From Salvelinus alpinus (lineage: Eukaryota > Chordata > Actinopteri > Salmoniformes > Salmonidae): a DNA stretch of 64,000 bases. Shown one piece after another: positions 36,001 through 50,165 of this stretch. Location: NCBI RefSeq assembly GCF_045679555.1, contig NC_092096.1:14565056-14629055 (forward strand), given 5' to 3'. Every line of letters starts with the position of its first letter. Within the stretch, counting starts at the first letter, position 1. The translations under genes and the position numbers were made by a program. Under the pieces are notes generated by a model, which had not been told where the DNA came from, ran no database searches, and saw only the letters and a list, made by a program, of their open reading frames with translations.

Positions 36001-36596
36001 TAGAGATTTATTTTGTAAATTATTATTATAATTTAAAAAAATTGACTCCAACCCTGGTTGTTATAATAGACAACTGAGAGAAGTGATATGAATGAATTGA
36101 AGGTGTCTGATAATTCAGGGTGATGTTCAGTACCTGCTAGTCATTATGCTTATATTCCTGTATTATTCTGTTGTTATTGACTAGGAATGGTGTTGATCTG
36201 TTTTTACCAACTTTAGTGGAATGTACTTATTATAAAACGCTCTGGGTAATATTGTCTTAAATGTAACTGATTGACAGATTTAAAGTGTTACTGACAGTTG
36301 TATTGGTGACGTCATTGTTTATGATATTATTGATGGTTTTGGCCGATGGACAGACATGCTTTGGCGGTTGGTTAAGAGTTTGATGTATGAATGTAAGTTC
36401 TGCCCCCAAAAGACGCGAGAGGTCGAGGGAGCGTGACCACAGCCGATCCCGGGAGAAGAGCCGGCGCCACAAGTCCCGTAGCCGCGACCGCCACGAGGAC
36501 TACTACCGCGAACGCAGCCGGGAGAGAGAACGGCACCGCGGGGAAAGAGAACGTGAACGCGAACGTGACCGTGAGAGGGAGTACCGACATCGTTAG
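21051..36596 (+). CDS. cpsf6: Cleavage and polyadenylation specificity factor subunit 6 (CFIm68), complete, 9 exons
   Basis: Nuclear RNA-processing factor. With NUDT21 it forms cleavage factor Im, which binds UGUA elements and sets poly(A) site choice. Exons: 21051-21110, 22817-23029, 23279-23382, 23629-23774, 24116-24295, 33723-34233, 35395-35510, 35699-35852 and 36413-36596. They sum to 1668 bp, 555 residues; the human 551-residue form is very similar. Order: acidic N-terminus [20 protein letters not shown], one RRM at about 81-161 ([20 protein letters not shown]), a proline/glycine-rich middle made mostly by exon 6 with an FG dipeptide at Phe287, a conserved [20 protein letters not shown] block, and an Arg/Asp/Glu/Ser-rich tail ending REYRHR. 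Intron 5 is 9.4 kb and packed with repeats. The exon 9 acceptor CCCCCAAAAG is weak. Exons 1-5 recur at 57572-60832. Confidence 0.97.
21885..22000. mobile_element. Dispersed salmonid repeat fragment
   Basis: Contains ACATGCGCCGAATACAACAA and GAAATGCTTACTTACAAGCC, a signature I recognise from a very common salmonid interspersed repeat. It lies in cpsf6 intron 1 and recurs in the second copy at about 58406-58520, so it predates the split of the two copies. Confidence 0.6.
24696..26324 (-). mobile_element. Defective Tc1/mariner-like transposon in cpsf6 intron 5
   Basis: Inverted ends ACTGAACGAAAATAAACGCA (left) and TTGCGTTTTATATTTTAGTT (right). The minus strand holds a transposase fragment with the helix-turn-helix region [18 protein letters not shown] and [11 protein letters not shown], typical of fish Tc1 elements. 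The C-terminal catalytic part is deleted and the N-terminal part is separated by a nested insertion and frame-disrupted, so it cannot encode transposase. It sits at a TA-containing site. Confidence 0.85.
25150..26052. mobile_element. Non-autonomous element nested in the Tc1-like transposon, TTAA-flanked
   Basis: About 903 bp bounded by TTAA at 25146-25149 and 26053-26056. Removing the insert plus one TTAA rejoins the Tc1 transposase region with the spacing I expect from the family. TTAA duplication is the hallmark of piggyBac-type transposition. Terminal inverted repeats are not convincing and there is no transposase frame, so class is inferred from the target site alone. The same sequence is a common salmonid repeat in my memory. 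Confidence 0.6.
26773..27196. repeat. 60-bp minisatellite, seven copies, cpsf6 intron 5
   Basis: Unit core GAGTATGTCATTGAGATGAT with GTGGGCCAATAACACCACTT. The first two units lack the GTGGAGCG segment. The identical array, with the same seven copies and variants, is at 63297-63720. Confidence 0.95.
28385..28541. mobile_element. Palindromic MITE
   Basis: Starts AGGGTTGGCAAATTTCC and ends TTTTTGCAACCCTT, with complementary inner parts (AATCCCAG..TTGGAGGATT versus AATCTTCCAACC). It matches a teleost palindromic repeat I remember, one that begins AGGGTTGCAAAATTCC. Confidence 0.65.
28606..30215. repeat. Roughly 60-bp minisatellite, about 27 copies, cpsf6 intron 5
   Basis: Unit: AAGCCTCTTTATTAAGGCCT, then GTCTCTCTGTCTATGGAGTC or a shorter form, then CTGGGCTGACTGACTGGCTG. 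Two spacer classes (CTCTGTCTGTGG and GTCTCTCTGTCTATGG) are interspersed. The frames found on the minus strand are artefacts of the array. Confidence 0.95.
30390..32505. repeat. 51-bp minisatellite, about 41 copies, cpsf6 intron 5
   Basis: Unit: CTGCTCCATACCAAGCTGGT, CTTTCCAGCCATCCAGACCA, GTCAGTCCTG. Because 51 is divisible by three and the unit has no stop in several frames, both strands carry long spurious open frames, including 731 codons at 30355-32550 and about 297 codons on the minus strand. C/T at CTGCCTG/CTGTCTG and CAGTCAG/CAGTCTG are the main variants. Confidence 0.95.
32620..33015. mobile_element. MITE with GTTGCACCAA inverted ends
   Basis: Ends GTTGCACCAA at 32620-32629 and TTGGTGCAAC at 33006-33015 are perfect inverted repeats, and complementarity continues imperfectly inward (TAAATTAATCTCGG against CCGAGGTTT). 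It is about 396 bp, has no coding capacity and lies in cpsf6 intron 5. Confidence 0.55.
33368..33640. repeat. 30-bp minisatellite, nine copies, 80 bp before cpsf6 exon 6
   Basis: Unit: GGGAACTGCTCGGTGCCCTC followed by TACTGACACT or TACTGACACG. Its 30-bp length is divisible by three, so it stays open in several frames. It ends about 80 bp from the exon 6 acceptor. Confidence 0.95.
35572..35595. repeat. (CA)n microsatellite, cpsf6 intron 7
   Basis: Twelve CA dinucleotides, 60 bp after the exon 7 donor. Confidence 0.9.
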
Positions 36597-37940
36597 TGGA
36601 GGTGTGTATGCCCGTTCAAACTCCTCACCCGTAACGGTCTCACCACTCTTCTCCCTCAGCTTAATGCAGGCCACGGGCCAGGTCGCTACGGCCCACAACA
36701 AGAGGCCCAGAGCGGGACATGACGCGCCCTACGGAGCCTACGGTAGGTGGAGGTGGTAGGTAAGACATTGTTCCATCACCTGTAGTCTTGACCAGTACGG
36801 ACTCATTGCTGCTATGTGTGTATTTATATAATTTGTCTGAAACTTGTTGTAGGTTTTGACTGTATTTTACTTTCATCCTTTGAACGTTGACTGTGTCGTC
36901 AGGCTTCTACTGCATGTGTGTTGTAGGGGAGGTTTTACATGTAAGCCCTGCTAAGCTTGAAAATGTTTTAAATCTCTGAAGTTGAAAAAGTACTTTATAT
37001 GACCAATGATCAACACCTGTGAAAGGTTGTAAAATATTCTAATTGTTTATTGAAGGGTTTCTCTGACACTGATGCCACAATGTGCCAAGAAATGATTAGT
37101 GTACATTTTGCCGTTGTCAAGGTTGAAATCTGTGACTGTACAACTTAAGGGGGTTGTATGAGTTGTTTTGTAGGCCACCAAAATGATGAACAAACTGTAG
37201 GTGGTTCTGAGTCTTATTAACTTGAGGTAATGGTTACATGCAAATTTAAAATGTCTAAACTATTTTAAAACCACTGTCAGTTCTCTAACCTATAGTATAA
37301 GTCTAAGGTATGGTTTTAGGGATAAAAAAAATTGAAGGATTTTGGTATATCGTCTGTGAACTTGAACAAATGTCTTTGCCATATTTTTTATTTTATCGCG
37401 CTGAAATTGATGGTCTTGGAACAAAATCATTTTGTTATTGTTTTTGTATAATTAATGGCATTGCTATCAAGCTGGTAAAATGTTTTGTCTATATTAATTA
37501 ATTAACGGTCAACAAGAATGTGGTAACTAGGTAACTAGTTCGCTATGTCTCCTGTAGCAGAGTTGGTCTTCACTCTAAAGCCCCATTTTTGTAAAACAGA
37601 CCATTTTGAGTGTTGCTACTGCTCTTGGTACTGTTAACACAAGATTAACACGGTTTTTACCTTTTACATATATAATTTCTTTATGTGCCATTTTTTATTT
37701 TGTTGAGTATGTTCCCTAACGTTGAAGGATTGAGTTCCAAAAAATGTTGGCTCAGGTTTTGATCCATTTTGTATACCTTGATGGTAACATAGGGTTATAC
37801 ATGATGTTATATTTATATACATACTTCATGGCAATGTAGGGCCCTATAAAATCCACGTTGTGGAGAACGAGGACAGAACCACAGAATCCAGACATTAAAA
37901 CAAGAATTAATCAATATTCAATAATGTTAATAGGAAATCA
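36597..37940 (+). other. cpsf6 3' UTR, proximal part
   Basis: Follows the cpsf6 stop codon TAG. A GC-rich segment at 36660-36741 is preceded by a good acceptor (TTCTCCCTCAG) and followed by CTACGGTAGG, so it could be an alternative or extra 3' exon. The rest is AT-rich with no gene seen. Short open frames near 36387-36759 are other-frame readings of exon 9 and this segment. Confidence 0.55.
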
Positions 37941-37954
37941 ACTAAAGGGAATTG

Positions 37955-38690
37955 AAGCTAGTGGGGCGTCGACTAAATGTGTTGAAGCTAGTGGGACGTC
38001 GACTAAATGTGTTGAAGCTAGTGGGGCGTCGACTAAATGGTGTTGAAGCTAGTGGGACGTCGACTAAATGGTGTTGAAGCTAGTGGGGCGTCGACTAAAT
38101 GGTGTTGAAGGTAGTGGGACGTCGACTAAATGGTGTTGAAGCTAGTGGGACGTCGACTAAATGGTGTTGAAGCTAGTGGGACGTCGACTAAATGGTGTTG
38201 AAGCTAGTGGGACGTCGACTAAATGGTGTTGAAGCTAGTGGGACGTCGACTAAATGGTGTTGAAGCTAGTGGGACGTCGACTAAATGGTGTTGAAGCTAG
38301 TGGGACGTCGACTAAATGGTGTTGAAGCTAGTGGGACGTCGACTAAATGGTGTTGAAGCTAGTGGGACGTCGACTAAATGGTGTTGAAGCTAGTGGGACG
38401 TCGACTAAATGGTGTTGAAGCTAGTGGGACGTCGACTAAATGGTGTTGAAGCTAGTGGGACGTCGACTAAATGGTGTTGAAGCTAGTGGGACGTCGACTA
38501 AATGGTGTTGAAGCTAGTGGGACGTCGACTAAATGGTGTTGAAGCTAGTGGGACGTCGACTAAATGGTGTTGAAGCTAGTGGGGCGTCGACTAAATGGTG
38601 TTGAAGCTAGTGGGACGTCGACTAAATGGTGTTGAAGCTAGTGGGACGTCGACTAAATGGTGTTGAAGCTAGTGGGGCGTCGACTAAATG
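37955..38690. repeat. 31-bp minisatellite with GTCGAC, about 24 copies
   Basis: Unit: GTTGAAGCTAGTGGGACGTC followed by GACTAAATG. Each unit carries the palindrome GTCGAC within GACGTCGAC. G/A at GGGGCG/GGGACG is the main variant. It lies 1.4 kb after the cpsf6 stop codon, in what may be its 3' UTR. Confidence 0.93.
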
Positions 38691-41600
38691 TATCCAAGAT
38701 TATCATAAAATATGAATGAAATGCATCAGTGGTTCTTATTTTTCTTTTAACTTTCTGAAGATGAAACGTCACAGGAATGTCTGTCTGTGTGTCCGCGATT
38801 GTCCACCACTTTTGTTAAGCCGTTAGCGATGATGCTAATATAATGACAACAGTCTTCTGGTAGATGGGAAGGTTTTCCCATAAACCTTCTCGGTTAAACA
38901 TAGGCTTCTCTGTAGTTAACATTTACATGGCAGAATGGTATCAGGATTATTTGCATAAATCCGCTGGCCATTTGTTTAGCAAACTCTGCAATTACATGAG
39001 TGCTACAGAAACATCGCTAACCAAACAGGGACGCTTGCTGGTGCACAGTTGAATTAAAGGGTAACTACACCCAAAAATTACAAATGTTGGTCTCCTGAAG
39101 TTTAAACATGGTTGTGTACTTAGAACATCCAATATATATAAAACGGAATTAGGCAGGGGGAAAAATTGATTTTATAGGGCCCTAGCAATGTCTGTTGGCC
39201 TGTAAATTTTAGGTCAATTTGATTACTTTTCATCCCTTAATACTGGGCATCACATTGTGCTGATCCTGTAAACAAATAAGAAAACGACAGAAATATTTTT
39301 GCAAGAGGTACAGTACTTGAAAAGATGCTGAAATTATCAATCAATACAGGTACATCACTTATCTGATATTTCAATGAGTACTAAAGAATGATCACTATTG
39401 TCCACAATTCAATGGCAGCCATTTTGTTAATGTGGATATTTTAGGTTTCAAATGGTTCACCTATTTGAAGTGGATCTCAAGATTTCACTGTCGGTTGTGT
39501 TGTTTTTAGGCTGTAGTTTTGAAATAGACGGCCAGACAATTTTGACATGGTACCTTGGCAAATATCTTGTAGGAATTGAAGGTGAATGGGTGTTTCACTG
39601 AAATGGCATAGTCAAGAAAATAATGTTGTATTTGTCCTATTTTTAAATGGGTTGATGCTCACTCAAATTTTAATGTTGACGTTGTAAATCCCAATAGTGA
39701 TTTGAATGTATACCCCAAAATCTGATTGTATTACCGTTTACTTATATATAGTATTTTGTATTGGATTGGTTGGTTTGCTGATTAGGGACTCCATGCTTGC
39801 ATTAAATGGGATAACTCCTTTGAATGTACATGTTCGATTAAGTAACTTCTCTGTATTTTTTCCCCCCATTATTAAACGGCAATAGCATTTTGTTAAATTA
39901 TTCAAATAAATGTAATACTTTTAATAATACAACTGATAAATCATTCTAAAAAATCTTAGTTTTTGGTCATTACTTTTTAAATCACAAGGGAACAAACCTA
40001 GGAGGGGTTACTTTATTATCCTGTACAGTCCTGTTTGTCTCACTTCACGGTAAAAGGAAATGCTTTGATCTATGCTTTACTACCTGTCAATCTATGTTCA
40101 CAGATCTCAACATTGTTTCATTTAGCGTTGGGATTATATGTGCCCATTACAGGGAAGAAATGACTAGCTATTTTTCCAATTTGTCTATAGGTGTCAGTGA
40201 TGTTTTGCAGGCATGGAGAAAGCAGCCCTGATTTCCTGATAACATATTTCTGCTGCTGTTATAACTGTTCCTCTCTCTCTCTGGTGTCTTCATCCTTCAA
40301 AACTACACATCATGTGGTTCTTGCAACTCTCATTGGTGTCCACAACATCTCAAGAAGGTTCATTTTGATGAATGTTCAACCACTTTAAACTCTTTCAATG
40401 TCTCCTGCAGAAATAGACTGCAGGAAGTTAGTACCAGGTCTTTTGAGAGAGAAACTTGCAACTGGTCACATTCTTTAATCCATTAGTTATAATTATAATA
40501 TATTTTTAGTGTTGTGAGAACATGTCTTGATGATGCTGTGGTTCCTTTGAGATGCTCAATGGATCTGAAATGATTGTGCGGAGGGTGATGGGACATCTGT
40601 TCAATGAAATGTTGGTAGTATTAACTTTTTAAATGTGATATTGCCCAACTATGCACCATGTAAATACACTCATTGAGCCGTACCTGGCTTCAATTTAAGT
40701 TGCATAAAAATGATATTGATTAACAATTAAACTAATAATTACTACTAGGCTATTAACTATAGTTTATTTTTAATGGAAATTGTCATTGACAACCAAAACG
40801 TACAGCATATTCCTTTACCTGGTGTATGAGTTTGGAAAATGTCTGGGGTGATCTATGAACTGAAATATTAACGAATGGTTATGTGGTTTGCAATTCCAAT
40901 GAATTGTCAGTGTAATGTAGATCCTGTGCTTGCCAGGCTCTAGCTTTGAGAGGTGTGTTTCAGACTGCTGATATGAGTGTAGGGATACGAGTGTTTTTAT
41001 ACATTCATCCTGATGTAATGCTACTATTCCTCTATGTAAATCTGACCATGTTTGTCCTCTGTTTTTCCCAGTGCTCCCGGCCCAGTTTATCCCCCCCCCC
41101 CCCCCCCCAAATGTTATCTAATTGGATTTCACCTGTCGGATAGGTTTAAATGCATAGCTGTAGAATGACTAGAACGAGGTTCTGCATTCAAGTCAATGAA
41201 TCGTCTGTTCTATTTATTATTTCTATGTGTTTAAATCCTATCCAATAGGTGAAAAACTATGCCCTTCGTCACCTCTTAGAATAGGGGACCAATCCCAAAC
41301 CGGCCGCTTGGACCTTTTGGTCTTATGGACTTGTTGAAAATCTGAGAGGATTTGATAGGTGGAATTCTCACATTACTTCCACCTATCAGAGGACAAGGTA
41401 GACTTAATACCTTATTGCGTCCTTCTGTGAAATCCTCTAAAGATATTGAGAAGTATGTACGGTCTAAGGGTTGGGATTGAGCCTTCTGTAGACACCATCT
41501 TGTGCCCATGCACTTTCAGATTAGATTATAACATGTTTTGTGAGCACCCACAACAGGTTTATCCTATCCACACAAATTGATTGTAAACCTTCTCTGAAAT

Positions 41601-44600
41601 GAGTTGAGTACTTAGCGCATGACACATTTGAAAACATACTAAATTCAGATCTCAACGGTATAGCAGGGTCAGCCATTGTGGGCACTACGTTGTTCTTACT
41701 CACTGTAATGTGGAATCACTCTCTGACAAGTTGACTACCATTAGAAAGAGCAGTACCTGCATGTGTTTTGTGTCCTCTGTGTGTGTGTGTGCTGTAAAAT
41801 TAGAGGGGGTGTATGACACAAACAACAAACTGTATATTGTTGGGCTGCCCCAAACCAAACTCCACCCTTCGTTTTCACACATTTCAGCCCACGGAAGAGG
41901 ACAGGGACGAGGACGCCTCGTCACAACCAGCAGGCCCTACTTCAGGATCGCCTTGTCAACTAGTCCCCCCCCTCTGTCTGTGTCTCCATGGTTACCAGGG
42001 GACTGACTACCTGGGATTCGCTCACAGCTGTGTAAGGCTATAAGTAGTGTTCTTTAAAATCATACTCATGGTATAAAAACTACTCCACAGCTATTTTTAT
42101 TTTACTGACATTTTTATTTGATGTGAACGAAAAAATTATTACCTACCTGTGTTGACCGGCTTCTTCAAGCTTTGCGAAAATAACAAATTACTACATTTGC
42201 CTGCTCTATTCCAAAACGGACAACTTTTGACTGCTATAATGTGTACATTTTGTCAGGTTAGAGTTGATTTTACAGGGAGTTTTTTTTTGTTTGGTTCATT
42301 TCCTCTCGTGCCCCTCCCTACTTTTCTCGTTAGGATAATGTTTGTAAATGTCTCTGCTTTGAATATTAAAATAGATTCTGTGTTGTAATAAACTGTTTAC
42401 TGGGGTTTTGACACTTAATAATAATTTACATGTGTACGTTGTTGCCTGCATACATTTTTCATGTTGAATTTTACGAAATAGTTGTTTTAAATTGACTCTC
42501 ACTTAAGTTGCCAAGTTGTGCTCTTATTGGCCAAATGAAGCACAGTTGACCAATAGGTTGTATTTGTCCTGATGCCCAGAAGGAGTGAAATCTGACTGAA
42601 TTTAGCGTAGCTACTTTTGAATTGAATGATCATGTGACAGATATTTTAATCTTTGACTTATTAGTTTGTTCTAAAAGTTCTACTTAAAATGTGGCTACTT
42701 GTTTGGCGAACATTTGTTTTTAGTAGCCGTATACTACTGTATGCCATTTGAATACCAAAAGTGAAAATCAATGTCTTGGCTAACTGATGGCGAACTGATT
42801 TTAGAGGTATTCGGGACTTGATTATATTGGGCAAAACTTTAGTTTTATTATTTTTTTTATTTCTTGATTATTATTTTTTCATTCATGTTACCAGGAAGTT
42901 CATTCCAAGGGTTCATTACCCTAATATTGACACAAGTAGAACAAATTATTCACTTAAATGGAATTATTTTAGTGATAGATAAAACTTCACAGATCTGGAC
43001 AATACTACTACTGTGAACAGAATTAGTCCCTTGTCTGCAAACGTGTGCTCTGATTGGCTGGCTGATGTACTGCACTGATTTCTTATTGAGTTGCTTGTCT
43101 CACTGGTTTAGGCCAGTGAGGGTTGTGGTAGCCTGGTCCCAGATCTGTATATATTTTGGCTGAGTCTTGACTCGTTGTCCTGCCTACATTGAATGGCAAT
43201 AACAATGCTAGCCAGAGTAGTTGGCTAAAACGCATACAGACCTGAGCGGTGTACTACGAAGCAGGACCAACGCGTTAGCCAGCTAATTTGCTTAAATATT
43301 CTGAATTAACTTTTAGATTTTTTTTGGAATGGAAGCTTGACTCAACCAAAAACACGTCTAAGTTCAGCTTTCTTAATGAACCAGAAAGTCAAATGTTATT
43401 TCTGGTTGTTTATCAACGTTAGCTGTCTAATGCGTGGATCCTGTTTTGTAGGATACCCTTCTGGGACCAGGCCAAGGGGCTGGGTTTAGTAAATGGTTGA
43501 TTACAGTAGTAATGAGGGTCTGGGACAAGGCTGAGGGTCTAGGTGTCGTAAATGGATGGGGATTACAGTAAGAAGAGTATTTAAGTGAGGTGTCCATTTT
43601 GTAAAGCATGAGAGCACAATCCTTCCCTGGCTTCTCAGGGTCTGTGCACGGACTGGTCTGCCAGATTGAATTAACTGATATTGATGCCTGTTTTAAGGCG
43701 GTAATACCTACCTCTCTACTCCCATGTATTTTCTAAATGGCCCTGAGACTTAGTGGTGCTCTCCTGCTTGCATTGCCACGCTAAAAGATATTTGGGTTAT
43801 TGTGGCATGAATCATTCACTGAAACCACTGCTTCAGTCAACTTAACATTTTTTAAATATTACTGGTTAGACTTTACATCCAACTATTGGCACAAAAATAT
43901 CTCCCAAGTTTTTAATCAATATTGCCCACTAGCTACAAAGAGCATTTTGAGGACTTTACAATGTGTTTGACATGGAATGTTATTGGATGGAACTAGTAAA
44001 GTTCTCCTTCAGGTAAAGTTAGCATGACGGACACTTCGTTTTTTATACGTGGGACTTTTGTATTGTATAAATGCACTGAGGTATTGAATATGTTGTAAAG
44101 CATTCATAATGCTCTATGTAGCTATTATACCATGTTTATTGTGCTAATGGATAGGTTATGAATGCTTTGTTACCTATTCGCAGATCATTGCGAATTGCTT
44201 TCTAGCCCAACGTCTTTTCAAACCGGTTGAATATTTGAATAGAGCTGATTTGAAACTGGTTTGATACGTCATTACTGTACATATATACGCAGTCGACAAG
44301 TGTTACCCATACTCAATTAGTGTTGTCATTTTGTACATATAATAATGCATCCATCTTAGATATTACCTTGAAATAGTTTTTACAAACAGATCCAAGGTTT
44401 TTACCTGATCAGTTTATCGGACGTTGTCAGGAAGTTGAACTTTAAGGGGCACTGTCTTGTTTTGAGTGTTTTTCAATAAACTAGTTTTCTTCGTCTTTGA
44501 CGTCGGGTCTTCGTGAACCATTAGGCCAAATATTACTGTCCCTGACATTGCTGATTTGGTTTAATCAAATGTACACTTAATCAATAGAATGCAATGTATA

Positions 44601-45480
44601 TAAAGGATGGAATAAGACCGTAGGATATTACTGAGGTCTGTGTAGTTTTTTTTTTCTGTTTTGTGAAAATATTGTACTGGTCTAATTTCATCAACAAAAC
44701 TTAAAACATTTTTTTTCCTCAGGTATGATTGACACGATAAAAAAGGGAAACTAGTTATAGGCCCTTCAAGGCTCTTGGTTATCTTTATTATAATTTACTC
44801 ATAGTTACACTTACACCAAATGCTGAATTGTACATTAGGCTGTAGTTCTTTTTGCCCTTATTTAATTTACAGCTCCATGACATTCACCCAAAGGTAAGTC
44901 GTCGGTTCCAGATCCATGAAGAATGACGGAATGCAATTTTTTCTGAAGTAGTAGCTATTCAATATACTTAATGTGTTCCTCTTCGCATTATAGCAAAGTA
45001 AGGAAATAAACTGCTGGAACTACAATTTACATATGGATAATTATCAAATATACAAGATAAATGTCTCAACCAGGCTGATTATTACACTATGCAGACTAAA
45101 ACACTCAATGTGTGTTTCAGATTATATTGCTATTTTAATTATATGATTTATTAGATAGAATATTTGCATTAAGAATAAAGGCAGTAGGTTCTCTGAGCTT
45201 GTAACGTTACCACCATGTGCCTTCTCTAAAAAATTAATAAAATAATCGAAACTACATTGTGACTCCATTTACTCTGTTTATTACTTGAAGACATGAGGCT
45301 ATTGGATATATTTGTGAAAATTGCAGCGATGATCGCAAACGACTCGATATCGCCATCTGCCGGCATTGGGGCTACAGTTGGTGAGAAATGCTTCTTTAAA
45401 AAACAACTGTAGTCCGAAACCTTGGCTCACATTAAACGCAATTTTATGTTTATAAATATACATTTTATTAATTCCAGTAG
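38691..45480. other. Gene-free AT-rich interval, likely long cpsf6 3' UTR plus intergenic DNA
   Basis: I see no coding exon here. AATAAA occurs at 42387-42392 and at 44475-44480. The latter is followed by a T/GT-rich stretch, as expected downstream of a cleavage site. Human CPSF6 has a multi-kilobase 3' UTR, so the message could extend this far. A 21-bp poly-C run lies near 41090. Confidence 0.5.
44475..44480 (+). promoter_or_regulatory. Candidate distal poly(A) signal
   Basis: AATAAA in TTTTTCAATAAACTAGTTTT, with a T-rich and GT-containing region after it. It may end a long cpsf6 transcript; an alternative is 42387-42392. Confidence 0.35.
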
Positions 45481-45529
45481 CCGATGTGGACGTCAGCATG
45501 TGGGATTATGTATAAATGGCCTAGCTTCG

Positions 45530-46080
45530 ATGATCACTCGAACCATGACTCGTGTCCAGAAGAGAGCCTGCAGAATAATTCGGGACGGGTCGTACACCAG
45601 CTGCCGGGGAAGCCCTCGGAATCATGTCCTTGGAGAGCAAACGGGAGCAGATTTCCCTGACATTTGCTAAATCCCTGCAGAACTCTCAGTTTGCAGACTG
45701 GCTCCCCCCAACTAGACAGCAGACAACTGGACGGGCAACTGGCGACAGCCACAAACGGAACACTCCCATGACACGCACAGGCTGCTTATCGGAACTTTCC
45801 CATTCCATACTTCACTAAACTGATCAATGCACACACCATATAGCCCAGGGGCCTTAATAATGCCTTCTTAAAAGCTCCTAAGATCTATTTTCTTTAGCTG
45901 CCACCCCAAACATTGTCGTTGTATTATTGTTGTTTTCTATATATTGCATAGTTTAACATTGTATTACATGTTTTGCTAGTTTAGGATTTTACTATTTGAT
46001 GATTGTAAAGTGGTTTACACAATTCAGTCTATATAACTGCAAGAAACTAATAAACATACTACTTACTATTACAGGGCACA
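45530..46080 (+). mobile_element. 3' end of a non-LTR retrotransposon (LINE), broken
   Basis: Translating across frames gives the C-terminal end of a LINE reverse-transcriptase protein: RVQKRACRII, then REQISLTFAKSLQNSQFADW with LPPTRQQTTGR, and a final region near PIPYF-like residues. The frame changes at least twice, so it is a pseudogene fragment. The AT-rich stretch to about 46080 would be its 3' tail. It lies just upstream of yeats4. Clade is not certain. Confidence 0.6.
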
Positions 46081-46331
46081 AAGCAGAACATTAGACAAGA
46101 GGACCCTTATCGTTTTAGCTCTGAGTGTTTCCCGTGTTCACATCGGACCACGAAAAATGTAACGTACTTCCGGTGCTTGTTTGGCTGGCAATTTGAAATG
46201 TGTACAATGTAAAATCGTGTTGTTTTCATAGATTTAATGGCAATCTTATCAAATGACACATCCCAAATCACTACTGCAAGAGTCCTATAGTGACATATAC
46301 TAGTTTAACGTCACTTTCTAGTCTCTATACT

Positions 46332-48882
<2,551 letters not shown>

Positions 48883-49124
48883 TACACACACACACTGGGT
48901 GAATCTCAATTGTATTTTCTGGATTCCTCATACCTTCTCTCCTTGCATCCTTCTCAAAACCCATTGGAACACAAGATGTGAGGTTCCTTGCCTTGGATCT
49001 TCTCTTCCTATGTATTTTGAGAAGGAGATGAGAGAGGACGCAATGACTCATAGATATACAATTGAGACACACCCTAAATTCCAAATCAACCTATAGGCCA
49101 TCTTCCCTAGGCACCCCTGTAGAT
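48883..49124 (+). other. yeats4 3' UTR
   Basis: Follows the TGA stop codon. It begins with a short (CA)n. No clear AATAAA is close, so the 3' end is not placed. Nothing else is recognised here. Confidence 0.4.
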
Positions 49125-49241
49125 CTGAAGGGTTTGGATAGGTGGATGCAATATGGTACTTGTGACTCACCTTGTCTTCTGATTTCTGATAGGCTGGATG
49201 GAGTTCCCGCCTTTTTTCTTCCACCTATCCAACCCCTTCAG
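49125..49241. repeat. Inverted repeat, 21-bp arms
   Basis: Arms at 49125-49145 (CTGAAGGGTTTGGATAGGTG plus G) and 49221-49241 are complementary with one mismatch and enclose about 75 bp. It could be a small MITE or a transcribed hairpin. A related CCACCTATC-type arm pair lies near 41358-41388. Confidence 0.7.
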
Positions 49242-50165
49242 AGCAAATGGGAGGGGCCAGGGAGGAGGGGCTAGGGATGGATTTGGACTTGCCCTAGTCT
49301 GGAATCCATACAGAGTATCACTCCGTTTTACGATTGTTTAATTCCATAATATAATATCTCAGATACTTCGCAGATGCTTTCATCCAAAGTGACTTAGTCA
49401 TGCGTGCGTACATTTGTCGTACGGGTGGTCCCTGGAATGGACTCCACCATCCTGGCATTACTAGCACCATGCTCATCCTGACAGAGGACCTCAACATCAT
49501 TGTTATGGATGATGTCACATTGCACTAACAATAGAGAAATGTAGAGGTATTCAGTTTGAATTCCAGACTTAACACTGCCTAGCAAAATGGTTCTATATGA
49601 TCCTGTACATAACAAGAAAACTGAAGATAATCAATGTTAGTTTCTCTCCACTCTCAATTCAACTCAGATTTACCACAGAAAGCTCTCATGTTGCACTGTC
49701 ACATTTTTGTAGACTGGTCTGAATGTGAATCGGGTTTGTGCTTCTGTTTTTTTTAATTCATTTTGATGTAAAACTCAAACCAGTTTTTCTTTGATTTCTC
49801 CTTTTGTATAAAATGATTAGAACACGATTGTTAGAACTGATGGATCAAACATGTCTTAGATGCTATTCAGGGTTATTTACAGATTATTGTTTTGTCAAAG
49901 ATTGATCTCTTAAATACATCTGGATAGCCTGGGCATGCCATTGCCAACTGTCTCGGGATCAATACATGTGTCAACCCTTTTGATATGAGTTCAGTTCTTG
50001 ATCACCATTTAGATAAAGGATAGAGAACGACAGCAGACATTTTCATTTCTGTTGGAGAGCGCTAAACTGTTGCTTTCCTTGTAAGGAGACCGGAGCGCTG
50101 TAATGAGTAATGGATATACAGCCTCTGCATTACCCTTCCACCACCACTAGAGAGCGGTGATGAGC

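Noticed and set aside
45422-45818. Possible small gene upstream of yeats4
   Set aside because: The residues match the C-terminal end of LINE reverse-transcriptase proteins with frame breaks, so I list it as a retrotransposon fragment.
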